NCBI RefSeq assembly: GCF_010993775.1
Contig: NZ_WOTO01000041.1
Span: 19,472 to 83,471, forward strand
Direction of reading: 5' to 3'
Origin: Fodinicola feengrottensis
Lineage (GTDB): Bacteria > Actinomycetota > Actinomycetes > Mycobacteriales > HKI-0501
Length of the DNA stretch: 64,000 nucleotides
In this document: one piece after another, positions 21,431 through 29,085 of the stretch
Position numbering within the stretch: the first letter of the stretch is position 1
How the letters are laid out: every line of letters starts with the position of its first letter
Made by a program: the position numbers and the translations under genes
The notes under the pieces: generated by a model
Databases searched by the model: none
Seen by the model: the letters and a program-made list of their open reading frames with translations, nothing else
Told to the model about the DNA's origin: nothing

Positions 21431-22042
21431 TCAGTTTCCGGCGGTGTCCGCGACCACCTGGGCGGCGATCGCCTTGGCGGTGTCCACGTCCGGGCCTGGA
21501 GGCGCCACGAAGACCGCTCGGCGGTAGTACGCGAGCTCGCGGATGCTTTCCTTGATGTCGGCCAGCGCGCGGTGTGAGAGGCCCTTCTCCGGCTGTCCGT
21601 AGTAGACGCGTGGATACCACCGGCGGCAGAGCTCCTTGATGGACGACACGTCGACCATCCGGTAGTGCATGTGGGCGTCCAGCTCCGGCATGTAGCGGGC
21701 CAGGAAGCCGCGGTCGGTGGCGATCGAGTTGCCACACAGCGGCGCGCTGCCGGGCTCCGGCACGAACTGGCGCAGGTAGTCGAGCACCTGCTTCTCCGCC
21801 TCCGCGAGGGTGACGGTGGACGCCCGTACCTCCTCTGTCAGCCCGGATTTCTGGTGCATCTGGTGCACCACCTCAACCATCGAGTCCAGGGCGGCGTCGT
21901 CGGCGTGGATCACCACGTCGACACCGTCCCCGAGAATGGTCAGGTCCGAGTCGGTCACCAGAGCAGCCACTTCGATGAGTTGGTCATGCTCGGTGTCCAA
22001 GCCGGTCATCTCACAGTCGATCCATACCAGCCGGTCATTCAC
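21431..22042 (-). CDS. orn: Oligoribonuclease
   Basis: A 203-residue DEDDh 3'-5' exonuclease that degrades 2-5 nt RNA (and pGpG) to mononucleotides in the cytosol. Motifs are DCEMTGLD (ExoI), the central CGNSIATDRGFL (ExoII) and HRALADIKESI (ExoIII), with YRMVDVSSIKEL typical of Orn. GTG at 22042 (VNDRLVWIDCEM) is chosen as start because it gives the family's usual N terminus; longer extensions have no support. The frame is intact. Confidence 0.93.
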   Translation of the reverse strand: MNDRLVWIDCEMTGLDTEHDQLIEVAALVTDSDLTILGDGVDVVIHADDAALDSMVEVVHQMHQKSGLTEEVRASTVTLAEAEKQVLDYLRQFVPEPGSAPLCGNSIATDRGFLARYMPELDAHMHYRMVDVSSIKELCRRWYPRVYYGQPEKGLSHRALADIKESIRELAYYRRAVFVAPPGPDVDTAKAIAAQVVADTAGN

Positions 22043-22128
22043 GCCGGAGAGCCTACGTTCCGCGGCTCGGCCGCGCAGACCCGACCCGCGATATTTGTGG
22101 TCAGGTTTCGTTTTCTCCCGTTTTGCCG

Positions 22129-22557
22129 TCAGTTCCCGATTGGCTCCGGTGGCCGGCTGGCCCGCTCGTCGTACGCGGTGCGAGCGGCCAGGATCTCGGT
22201 GACATTCAGGTCGGCCCAGTGCCCGACCGCGTGCAGCAGGTCCGCGGCGCCCAGGCCCAGTCTGGTCAGCGAATACTCGACGCGTGGCGGCATGGTCGGA
22301 TAGACCGTACGAGTCACCAGGCCGTCTCGTTCCAGCGTACGCAGCGTCTGCGTTAGGACCTTCTGGGTGAGTCCCTGAAGCCGCCGGCGAAGCTCGTTGA
22401 AACGCATGGGCTCGACGTTGAGCTGCAAGGTGCTCATCACCAGCATGGTCCACTTGTTGGCGAGCACTTCCACGATCGTACGCGCCGGACAGACGCTCAG
22501 ATATTGGCCGACCAGGTCGGCTGAGCGCTTCCAGTCCTGCTCAGCAACGGTATCCAT
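22129..22557 (-). CDS. HxlR-family transcriptional regulator
   Basis: About 142 residues with a winged helix. CPARTIVEVLANKWTMLVM holds the conserved Cys and the GKW-like motif; RFNELRRRLQGLTQKVLTQT is the recognition region; YSLTRLGLGAADLL is the wing end. HxlR proteins sense reactive electrophiles or redox state and usually repress an adjacent enzyme. It is divergent from the quinone oxidoreductase at 22657 with a 99-base gap that holds a dyad, so it very likely controls that gene. Confidence 0.9.
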   Translation of the reverse strand: MDTVAEQDWKRSADLVGQYLSVCPARTIVEVLANKWTMLVMSTLQLNVEPMRFNELRRRLQGLTQKVLTQTLRTLERDGLVTRTVYPTMPPRVEYSLTRLGLGAADLLHAVGHWADLNVTEILAARTAYDERASRPPEPIGN

Positions 22558-22559
22558 AA

Positions 22560-22584
22560 GGTACCTGGATATCACCAAGGTGCC
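22560..22584. promoter_or_regulatory. Imperfect dyad between hxlR and oxidoreductase genes
   Basis: GGTACC and GGTGCC boxes flank a near-palindromic core (GGTACCTGG and CCAAGGTGCC as arms) directly upstream of the HxlR start. HxlR/YodB operators are dyads at such positions, so this is the likely operator; binding is inferred. Confidence 0.5.
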
Positions 22585-22656
22585 TTCTTCACAAGAGTGC
22601 CCAAGCGCACCGAAGATAACTGAGCAACCTCTTGCCGATCATCTTGGAGCGTTTTG

Positions 22657-23578
22657 ATGCGTGCGATAAGCCAGCAAGCCTTTGGTGGATCTGACGTCCT
22701 GCAACCGGTGGACCTGGACCGGCCGCGGCCGGCCGCCGGGCAGATCCTGGTCCGGGTACGGGCCGCCGGAGTCAACCCGGCGGACTGGAAGATCCGGTCT
22801 GGTCTCGTCCCGCTCTTCGGCGAACCGCCGTTCGTCCTCGGCCTGGATGCCGCCGGCGTCGTCGAGGAGCTTGGCGAGGGCGTCACCCGTTTTCAGCCCG
22901 GCGACGAGGTTTACGGACTCCCGTTCCCGAATGCCGGTGCGTACGCCGAATTCCTGGTCGCCCCCGCGGAAACCTTCGCCCTCAAACCGAAAACCCTCGA
23001 CTACGTGCAGTCTGCGGCGATCCCTACGGCGGTTCTGACAGCTGGTCAGTCGCTTGCGGTCGCCGGCTCGCTGCAGGGCCGCCGGGTGCTGATCCAGGCC
23101 GCGGCCGGTGGCGTCGGACATATGGGCGTACAGCTCGCCAAGCTGGGGCGGCGCGTACGTCATCGGCACCGCCCGCGCTGTCAACGCCGATTTCGTCCGC
23201 GATCTCGGCGCCGACGAGGTCATCGACTACACGACGACCGACATCAGCGAGTTGCGCGACATCGACGTGGTCGTGGAGAACGCCGGCGGCGCGGCTTCCG
23301 TACGCTCGCTGCGAACTCTCAGGCCAGGTGGTCTTTTCCTGCACGTTGCCGGTCCCGGTCTCGATGTCACCGAAGAGCAAGCGACTGCTCGTGGCGTTCG
23401 ATTCCAGGACTTCTATGTGGCGCCAGTGGGCACGGACCTGGAGAACTACGCGGCGCTGATCGATAACGGCAAGTTGCGGGTGCACGTGGACCAGGTGTTC
23501 GCACTCGAAGATGCGGCCAAAGCTCATGAACTCGGCGAGACGAATCGTACGCGCGGCAAGATCGTGTTGGCTTTGTAA
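22657..23578 (+). CDS. Zinc-independent quinone oxidoreductase (MDR family), one frameshift
   Basis: MDR-superfamily NADP-dependent oxidoreductase of about 306 residues. The N-terminal GroES-like domain has GVNPADWKIRSGL and GDEVYGLPFPNAGAYAEF. The nucleotide-binding motif is AAAGGVGHMGVQLAK. The frame breaks near 23150, and the second half resumes with GTARAVNADFVRDLGADEVI and ends AHELGETNRTRGKIVLAL. Catalytic zinc ligands are absent, as in quinone reductases. ATG 22657 is 7 bases after GGAG. It is divergent from HxlR. A C-terminal scrap of a close paralogue lies at 25403-25501. Confidence 0.88.
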
Positions 23579-23592
23579 ACCGAATCCTCATC

Positions 23593-24471
23593 CTACGTGA
23601 CCGCTGACTGGGTGCGGTAGAAGTCAGCGGCGGCGATGGTGGCGGGGACCCCGAGTTCGGTGGCGACCGCGGTGATCGCGGCGTCGCCGATCGAGAGGTC
23701 GGCCTGGCCGCCGGGCCGGAAATACGGTGCGATGAACCGCTCGTAGTGGGCTCGGATCTCGTCCGCGGTGTGGCCGCCGAGGAACGTTTCGAGGTGCCGC
23801 AGGGTGGTGTCGGGGTCGTCGTGGATCACCCGCACCGCGCGTCGGTGCGCCCGTACGACGGCTTGCACGGCGGGATCGTCCGGCCGAATGTGGGTGGTGT
23901 CGACGGCGAGGCCCACGGTTGGGATCTGGAAGTGGTCGCCGACCCAGGCCAGCACCTGCCAGCCGAACTCGGCGGCCACCGCCTCCGGTGCCATGGTGCT
24001 GCCGACGAAAGCCGCGTCGACAGTCCCGTCGCGGAGGTGGCGCAGGTCCATGCCGTAATCGCCTGGCGCCCGTACGACCGTGTGGAGGTCACGGTCGGGG
24101 TCCAGGCCGGCCCGCCGCAGCACGATCCGGGCGAAGCAGCCGGGTGCGGTGTGCGGGGCGTGTACGGCGAGCCGCCGGCCGGCCAGGTCGGTCAGCGAGG
24201 TGAGGCCGGGGCGGGCGAGGAACCAGAACAGCGGGCGGTGGGTGTTGACGGTGAGCGCGACCCACGGAGTGCCGCTGGAGAGCCGGGAGAGCAGGGCCCG
24301 GCCGAGCCCGATGGTGGCGCAGCCGCGCAGCCGCTCCTCACTCCAGGTGCAACCGTCGTGCAAGGCGACCCGTACGTCCTCATCGGCGTAAAAGCCTTCC
24401 TGGTCGGCGATATAGGCGGCCAGTTCCTCGTGCAGGCCCCGCCCGACGTACGCGAGATCGATGGTGTTCAT
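23593..24471 (-). CDS. Substrate-binding-protein-like (NMT1/THI5 type) without signal peptide
   Basis: A 292-residue periplasmic-binding-fold protein: DLAYVGRGLHEELAAYIADQ at the N terminus, GLTSLTDLAGRRLAVHAPHT for the hinge and TVDAAFVGSTMAPEAVAAEF for the second lobe, as in NMT1-like ABC substrate-binding proteins. It begins directly with the first beta strand and has no signal peptide or lipobox, so it is cytosolic as encoded. No permease or ATPase genes are adjacent. It starts 2 bases after the stop of the SDR gene, so the two are co-expressed. It may bind or act on a small ligand. Confidence 0.75.
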   Translation of the reverse strand: MNTIDLAYVGRGLHEELAAYIADQEGFYADEDVRVALHDGCTWSEERLRGCATIGLGRALLSRLSSGTPWVALTVNTHRPLFWFLARPGLTSLTDLAGRRLAVHAPHTAPGCFARIVLRRAGLDPDRDLHTVVRAPGDYGMDLRHLRDGTVDAAFVGSTMAPEAVAAEFGWQVLAWVGDHFQIPTVGLAVDTTHIRPDDPAVQAVVRAHRRAVRVIHDDPDTTLRHLETFLGGHTADEIRAHYERFIAPYFRPGGQADLSIGDAAITAVATELGVPATIAAADFYRTQSAVT

Positions 24472-24473
24472 GT

Positions 24474-25220
24474 TTAGAACATGTCCATTCCGCCGTTGAC
24501 CGCGGCGGTGGTGCCGGTCATGAAACCGCTGTCCTCACTGGCATAAAAGGCGACCGCCTGGGCCACATCGGCGGGCAGCGCCAGCCGGCCCACCGGGGTG
24601 GCGGCCACTTGCCGCCGGGTCTGTTGGTCGTCGAGTACGTGCGAGATCCTGGTTTCGGCGACCGGGCCGGGTTCCACCACATTGACCGTGATGCCCTGCG
24701 GGCCGAGCTCCTGGGCGACGTAGCGGCCGAACTGGGTGAGCGCGGCTTTGGCCGTACCCAACGCGATCATGTCCGCGCGGGGCCGGCGGGACAGACCGGT
24801 GCCAAGGAAGATGACGCGTCCCCAGTGCTGTTCGGTCATGGCCGGTAGGACCGCTTTGGTGACCACGAAAGCGGCGCGCATCTCGTCGTCGAGCTTGCCG
24901 CCGAGTTCTTCCCACGTCATGTCCCGGAAGGGCTTGATCGCGTACGGGGTAAGGGCATTGTGCACCAGAACGTCGATGCCGCCCCATGTCTGTCGTACGC
25001 GCTCGACAAGGGCGTCGACGGCCGCCGGGTCGCGTACGTCCGCCTGCACGGCGATGGCCTGGCCGCCGGCGGCTTCGATGCCGGCGACCACCTCATGCGC
25101 AGCCGCCTCGCTGTGCAGATAGTTGACCACCACTCGCATCCCGCGGGCGGCCAGCAGGCGCGCGGTGGCCGCACCGATGCCGCTGCTGGACCCGGTCACC
25201 AACGCCACTCTGCCGGTCAC
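24474..25220 (-). CDS. SDR-family protein lacking the catalytic Tyr
   Basis: A 248-residue classical SDR fold. The NAD(P) motif is TGSSSGIGAATA, the following strand is VVVNYLHSEA, and NVVEPGPVAETRI and TGTTAAVNGGMDMF are as in FabG-like enzymes. The catalytic YxxxK reads LGTAK, with Leu in place of Tyr, while the Lys is kept. It is therefore unlikely to be an ordinary reductase. The NNAG motif is also altered to HNAL. First gene of a two-gene operon with the binding-protein-like gene, behind a strong palindrome at 25241-25268. Confidence 0.8.
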   Translation of the reverse strand: MTGRVALVTGSSSGIGAATARLLAARGMRVVVNYLHSEAAAHEVVAGIEAAGGQAIAVQADVRDPAAVDALVERVRQTWGGIDVLVHNALTPYAIKPFRDMTWEELGGKLDDEMRAAFVVTKAVLPAMTEQHWGRVIFLGTGLSRRPRADMIALGTAKAALTQFGRYVAQELGPQGITVNVVEPGPVAETRISHVLDDQQTRRQVAATPVGRLALPADVAQAVAFYASEDSGFMTGTTAAVNGGMDMF

Positions 25221-25240
25221 GGTCTCGCCTCCGAAACTGA

Positions 25241-25268
25241 GGAAACTATTTCCGTTTCCATAGTTTCC
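25241..25268. promoter_or_regulatory. Palindromic operator GGAAACTAT-N10-ATAGTTTCC
   Basis: Perfect 9-bp inverted arms with a 10-base spacer, 20 bases upstream of the SDR start. The spacing and symmetry match TetR-family operators. The only TetR coding sequence nearby is a C-terminal fragment at 26292-26579, so the cognate regulator may have been lost locally. Confidence 0.7.
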
Positions 25269-25402
25269 ATCGCTAATCGGGCGCTGTCAAGGCGCTACAG
25301 ATCACCTCGAGCGGCCGCGATCCCGCGCAGCGCTGCCCGCATGGTTTCCGCGTTTTCGCCGAAAAACCGAACTAACGGAACTGTTCGACCAGGCCGCTCC
25401 GT

Positions 25403-25501
25403 GTCCAGGTGGAACACGTCCTTCCCGTGAAGGAGGCCGCCAAAGCGTACGAACTTGGCGAGACCAACCGTACCCGCGCAAAGATCGTCCTGGCGGTTTA
25501 G
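25403..25501 (+). pseudogene. C-terminal remnant of a quinone oxidoreductase paralogue
   Basis: About 32 codons ending AKAYELGETNRTRAKIVLAV with a TAG stop at 25499. They match the end of the gene at 22657-23578 (AKAHELGETNRTRGKIVLAL) almost residue for residue, but the upstream part of the gene is absent. It is the tail of a second copy left behind by a deletion. Confidence 0.85.
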
Positions 25502-25551
25502 CGTCGTGGCAAGCAATGTCGGTCGGTGGTGGTCATCGTGTTCTGGCCCCT

Positions 25552-25971
25552 TCAGTCCTTGGGGAGGGCGTCGACGACGACCTGAAAGCGGCGTGGGTCG
25601 AAATAGTCGTGATACTCGCTGATCAGGCCGTCGCGGAAGCGGAAGACGGCGATGTTGTCGTTGGTGTACTCCACGCCGTTGCGCAGGCGCGCCACGTTGC
25701 GGTATTCGACGCAGACCGCGTCGGAGTCGGCGGCTGGATATACGCCGGTGAGGTTGGCCTGGAAGAGGTCGAAGTTGGCCATCAGGCCGTGGAAACCGCC
25801 GACGATCTCGGCCTTGCCGCGGATCTCGGTGGGGAAGCCTTCGGCTGGGTAGGGGACGGTGATCACTGCTTCGGGGTGCCACAGGTCACCCCAGGCCGTG
25901 ATGTCCTTTTCCGACAGTAGGCGGAAGAACTCGCGGGCGATGGTTGCGTTGTCGACAGTGGATGTCGTCAT
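25552..25971 (-). CDS. SnoaL/NTF2-like ketosteroid-isomerase-fold protein
   Basis: A 139-residue cone-shaped alpha+beta barrel protein: TIAREFFRLLSEKDITAWGD, then RGKAEIVGGFHGLMANFD and VFRFRDGLISEYHDYFDPR, characteristic of the SnoaL-like family, which acts on small hydrophobic ligands as isomerases, cyclases or hydrolases. The start overlaps the stop of the SDR fragment upstream by 4 bases, so it was the second gene of an operon whose first gene is now truncated. The frame is intact. Confidence 0.85.
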   Translation of the reverse strand: MTTSTVDNATIAREFFRLLSEKDITAWGDLWHPEAVITVPYPAEGFPTEIRGKAEIVGGFHGLMANFDLFQANLTGVYPAADSDAVCVEYRNVARLRNGVEYTNDNIAVFRFRDGLISEYHDYFDPRRFQVVVDALPKD

Positions 25972-26291
25972 GGTTTTTCCTCTTCGTTGGTGAAGGCCGT
26001 GTCCCTGGCAAGGTGTTCCCAGGCGTCCAGTTCGGCGGTGAGATCGGTCGTGTGCGCGCGGATCGCGTCGACGGCGTCCGCGCCGAGAGCGAGATGTAAG
26101 GGCGGGTGGGGCGCGTCGAGGGCGGCCCGGATGGCGTCCGCTGCCTTGGCTGGATCGCCCAACTGTCGGCCGTCGTTGCGCCTGACCATTTCGCGGGTCG
26201 CGCCGACGGTCGCCGCGTACGCGGGCAACTCGGCGCTGTAGTCGGAGGCGGTGAGCAGGTTGGTACGGAAGTTGCCTGGTTCGACGCCCAT
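25968..26291 (-). pseudogene. C-terminal half of an SDR gene, 5' truncated
   Basis: Begins abruptly at VEPGNFRTNLL, the conserved post-catalytic VxPGxxxT segment of classical SDRs, and continues RRNDGRQLGDPAKAADAIRA to a normal C terminus. The Rossmann motif and YxxxK half are missing. Upstream at about 26292 the sequence switches to a TetR fragment on the opposite strand, so the two truncated genes meet at one breakpoint. Confidence 0.8.
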
Positions 26292-26579
26292 CCCGAACTG
26301 ACCAGGGCGCTGAGCCGCGCGACGCTGCAGTCCGGCGCGCTGCTCCGGCCGGACTACTACGCGACCAGCGACCTGTTCAGCGCGGCCATCGAGGTCGGGC
26401 AGCAGCGCGGCGAGATCCGGCCGGACGTCGACCCGAGGGCCGTTGGTCGGCTGCTGATCGACGGTTACCTTGGTGTTGTCTACCGGTGGGCGGTCGAGGA
26501 TGCGGCGCCATCGCCGGAGCGGGACTTCGTCCAGACGGTCGACCTCGTCGTCGAGGGCATCCGGACGCGACCCGCGTGA
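26292..26579 (+). pseudogene. TetR-family regulator, C-terminal fragment
   Basis: About 95 codons (PELTRALSRATLQSGALLRP through TVDLVVEGIRTRPA) resemble the ligand-binding half of TetR regulators, with AAIEVGQQRGEIRPDVDPRA as the common helix 8 region. The helix-turn-helix half is missing because sequence to the left belongs to an inverted SDR fragment. It likely once controlled the SDR/SnoaL pair. Confidence 0.75.
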
Positions 26580-26585
26580 GGGTGA

Positions 26586-27024
26586 CTATGCGGATCTGGT
26601 TTCCGCGATCGTACGCAACGTCGTCCGCATTTTTGTCGCGTGGGGGCCGAAAAACTTGGTATCCAGAGTGCGGGCGACTCTCGGTCGCCTGTCGGACGAG
26701 CGCGCGGCCGGCGGGGGTGAGGCTGAGGCGTACGGCGCGGGCGTCTGTTGGGTCCGTACGTCGCTCCAGCAGGGCGCGCTCTTGCAATGCGCGGACGATT
26801 TTCGAGGTCATCATCCGATCCGCACCGGCCTGTTCGGCGACCGCCTGCTGGGTGGGCGGACCGGCCACGTGCTCCAACCAGCCCGCCGAGGCGAGCAGCA
26901 TGAACTGGGTCGGCGTGAGGCCGAGCGGGCGCAGTCCGGCGTCCAGTGCGGCTCGCCAGGTCAGCGCCGCGTGATGCAGCCAAAACCCCGGCGACAGCAT
27001 CGGCCCGGAGTCGCTGTCGGTCAT
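26586..27024 (-). CDS. MarR-family regulator, one frameshift
   Basis: The ATG at 27022-27024 overlaps the SRPBCC stop (TGATG). The winged helix is seen in GLTPTQFMLLASAGWLE, QQAVAEQAGADRMMTSKIVR and RTDPTDARAVRLSLTPAGRA. Past codon 110 the frame breaks near 26680, and the next frame gives the expected final helix, TLDTKFFGPHATKMRTTLRT, ending at 26586. Length about 146, normal for MarR. Its operator is probably the nested palindrome at 27466-27504, implying autoregulation together with the SRPBCC gene. Confidence 0.88.
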
Positions 27025-27449
27025 CAGGTGCGGGCCTTGTCCCGTGCGGTTTTTTCCAGGGCGGCAAACGTTTTGAGCATGTCCGTACGAATGCGTTTGC
27101 CGAAATAGAACCGAAAAAGCGGCACCAAGGGTCCGCGTACGTGCACGATCTTGGTGCACCGCACCCCGCCGTCGACCGACTCGAAGAGGTTGTCCCCGCT
27201 GAGTTTTCCGCCTGGCAGTGGGCATTCCGACGACCATTTGCGCTGCTCGACCACCTCGGTGATGGTCCATTCGGTGGCCGGGCCGCCGTGCGGTTTGGAC
27301 CAGCCAGTGGTGCCGACGGCGAAGGTGCCGTCGAGTCGGGCGCCTTCCTCGTGCGGGTCCCAGGAGGGCCAGTTGGCCACGTCGGTGACGACCTCCCAGA
27401 TCGCGTGCAGGTCGGCATCGATGGTCATCTCGGCCTTGATCTCGTACAT
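27024..27449 (-). CDS. SRPBCC (START-like) family protein
   Basis: A 141-residue helix-grip protein starting MYEIKAEMTIDADLHAIWEV and containing TDVANWPSWDPHEEG, as in polyketide cyclase/dehydrase-like SRPBCC proteins that bind hydrophobic ligands. ATG 27449 is chosen; an in-frame extension to 27509 would translate the operator DNA. It is followed at once by the overlapping MarR gene. The pair may sense and buffer a lipophilic compound (inference). Confidence 0.88.
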   Translation of the reverse strand: MYEIKAEMTIDADLHAIWEVVTDVANWPSWDPHEEGARLDGTFAVGTTGWSKPHGGPATEWTITEVVEQRKWSSECPLPGGKLSGDNLFESVDGGVRCTKIVHVRGPLVPLFRFYFGKRIRTDMLKTFAALEKTARDKART

Positions 27450-27465
27450 TGCCAGCTCCTCGTTC

Positions 27466-27504
27466 TTGTTGTCGCGACAACTATAACAGTTGTCGCGACA
27501 ACAA
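27466..27504. promoter_or_regulatory. Nested 39-bp palindromic operator, likely MarR site
   Basis: Two identical 14-bp palindromes GTTGTCGCGACAAC (27468-27481 and 27489-27502) lie 21 bp centre to centre, two helical turns. Together with flanking bases they form one larger palindrome with 17-bp perfect arms and the 5-base centre ATAAC. It is 17 bases upstream of the SRPBCC start. A dimer on each core site bound to the same DNA face is expected. Confidence 0.88.
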
Positions 27505-27512
27505 TGCAAGGA

Positions 27513-28391
27513 TCAGACGGCCCGAATCCGCCAGGTCTGCTCTGGACCGCCGGTGCAGGCCATCGCGACGACACCGGCGCCGTCTTCGAGCGACGAGTCG
27601 CGTACGGCCAGGCAGTTCCCCGAATCCACCGCGCGCAGCGTCAGGTAGTGCCAGCCCTGAGAAGGCCCGTTGGACCGAGCCGAAAACAGCTGACCAGGTG
27701 CGACCGACTGGTACGGCGACACCTGAAGACTGGCGTCCGGGTCGGTGTTGGCCAGCGTCAGGACGAGCCAGCTGCCGGTGTCGTGCTGCAGGTTCGGGAC
27801 CCCGTCACGCGCCGGGTTCCACTCCTGGTTGTCCGCTCCCCAACAGGACCACTGCATCACCCGCGCGCCGGCGCGGTTGTCCTGGTCGGTCTTGTCGAGG
27901 CATTTGCCCGAGCGCACGTTGAGGATCTGGACGAAGCGGTTCGCGAAGGCACCCTCCCGAACCGGCGGAATCGTGCCTGACGAGGGACCACGAAAGACGA
28001 AGACCAAGGCAGCGACGACGACCACGACACGACCGTGCCGCGCCGCGAGGAGCGCGATCCATCGCCAGCGATGCCGGCGAGGCGGTTCGGGCGGGCTTGG
28101 AACCTCGGCAAGCGACGCTCGTACGCCCTGCAGCCACTGTACGTCCGCCGGCAGCAGCTGCAGCGCGGTCAGGATGGCGCACAGCTCATGCTCGCTCGGC
28201 GGATCGCGGCGGGCGTTCTCGATCTCGGAGATCCGCTCCCGGCGGATCGGCTGCCGGTGCGAGCCGGCTCGGACGCTGACGCTGGTCTGGGTCCGCTGCT
28301 GGTGGGTGCGGACGGTCTTGAGATGGGCGCCCAGCTGCTGCCAGCTGGCGATCCGCGGCCGCTCGCTGCCCTGCGTGCTGGTCGCTGTCAC
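27513..28391 (-). CDS. XRE helix-turn-helix - TM - ricin lectin fusion
   Basis: About 292 residues. An N-terminal XRE-like HTH (residues about 10-75, SWQQLGAHLKTVR and ERISEIENARRDPPSEHEL), a short linker, one membrane helix (RVVVVVAALVFVF, about residue 110) and an extracellular ricin-type beta-trefoil with QEW/QLF/QTW repeat ends (NQEWNPARDG, PEQTWRIRAV). GTG 28391 is chosen as start from an upstream G-rich ribosome binding site. The layout suggests a membrane-tethered DNA-binding sensor of sugars, or an HTH acting in protein contacts. It runs toward the operator of the SRPBCC operon. The frame is intact. Confidence 0.85.
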   Translation of the reverse strand: MTATSTQGSERPRIASWQQLGAHLKTVRTHQQRTQTSVSVRAGSHRQPIRRERISEIENARRDPPSEHELCAILTALQLLPADVQWLQGVRASLAEVPSPPEPPRRHRWRWIALLAARHGRVVVVVAALVFVFRGPSSGTIPPVREGAFANRFVQILNVRSGKCLDKTDQDNRAGARVMQWSCWGADNQEWNPARDGVPNLQHDTGSWLVLTLANTDPDASLQVSPYQSVAPGQLFSARSNGPSQGWHYLTLRAVDSGNCLAVRDSSLEDGAGVVAMACTGGPEQTWRIRAV

Positions 28392-28518
28392 CGCTGCTGC
28401 CCCCGAGGTCGTGTGCGTGAGTGTGGCGACAGCGTAGCGACACCTTTCGCCACAGATTCCCACCGTACTTGCCGCAAGGTCACCGTTGTCAGCAAAATTC
28501 GGGAAAGGTGGCTTTTCG

Positions 28519-29037
28519 GTGACCGCTAAGAAGATCGCGCCAGCGCTGATCGCGCTCCTGCTCGGGGTCGCGTTCCTGTTCGTGAGTACGTCTGTCGCAC
28601 AGGCCGCGCCGACCAAGATGTGTGGCAAGTACTCGTCGAACCAGCGGCTCAGCCGCGGCCAGGTGATCAGCCGCGCCCAGTCGTGGCTGAACAAGGTGCC
28701 CTACAACCAGAACGCCTGCTACTCCAACAGCAACGGCAACTACCGGACGGACTGTTCGGGATACGTGTCGATGGCCTGGGGCCTGTCCTATTCGCGTACG
28801 ACCGCGGACATTCGCGGCGTCACCAACAACATCAGCCGCGGCAGCCTCGCCCCGGGTGACGCGCTCTGGCACCGCAGCGGCGGCTTCAACCACGTGGCGC
28901 TGTTCGTCAAGTGGGGCAACGGCGGCCAGGCGTGGGTCTACGAGGAGTACAACACCGGCCACAAGGCCGAGCAGCGGCTGTGGAAGGCCTCGCAGGTGAA
29001 CAGCTTCACCCCGATCCGCTACGGCAACATCTACTAA
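28519..29037 (+). CDS. Secreted NlpC/P60-type cell-wall hydrolase
   Basis: GTG 28519 lies just after GAAAGGTGG. The signal peptide (KIAPALIALLLGVAFLFVST) ends SVAQA/AP. The mature domain has the NlpC/P60-like catalytic Cys in YRTDCSGYVSMAWGL and the His in GGFNHVALFVKW. A short single-domain enzyme (about 172 residues) without separate binding modules, probably an endopeptidase or amidase on peptidoglycan stem peptides. It is divergent from the XRE-ricin gene and convergent with egtD, separated from it by a shared terminator. Confidence 0.85.
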   Translation: MTAKKIAPALIALLLGVAFLFVSTSVAQAAPTKMCGKYSSNQRLSRGQVISRAQSWLNKVPYNQNACYSNSNGNYRTDCSGYVSMAWGLSYSRTTADIRGVTNNISRGSLAPGDALWHRSGGFNHVALFVKWGNGGQAWVYEEYNTGHKAEQRLWKASQVNSFTPIRYGNIY

Positions 29038-29049
29038 CTAACTCCGGGG

Positions 29050-29082
29050 CGTACGGACCGGCCGCGTGGGCCGGTCCGTACG
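29050..29082. terminator. Bidirectional terminator between NlpC gene and egtD
   Basis: CGTACGGACCGGCC is followed after the 5-base loop GCGTG by its perfect 14-bp complement. It sits between two converging stop codons (29037 and 29086). No T-tract is present on either side. Confidence 0.85.
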
Positions 29083-29085
29083 GCA

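Noticed and set aside
24469..24483. CATGTT-TAG-AACATG inverted repeat at the SDR/binding-protein junction
   Set aside because: It arises from the overlapping start and stop signals of the two genes; arms of 6 bp are too short to argue for an operator inside the operon.
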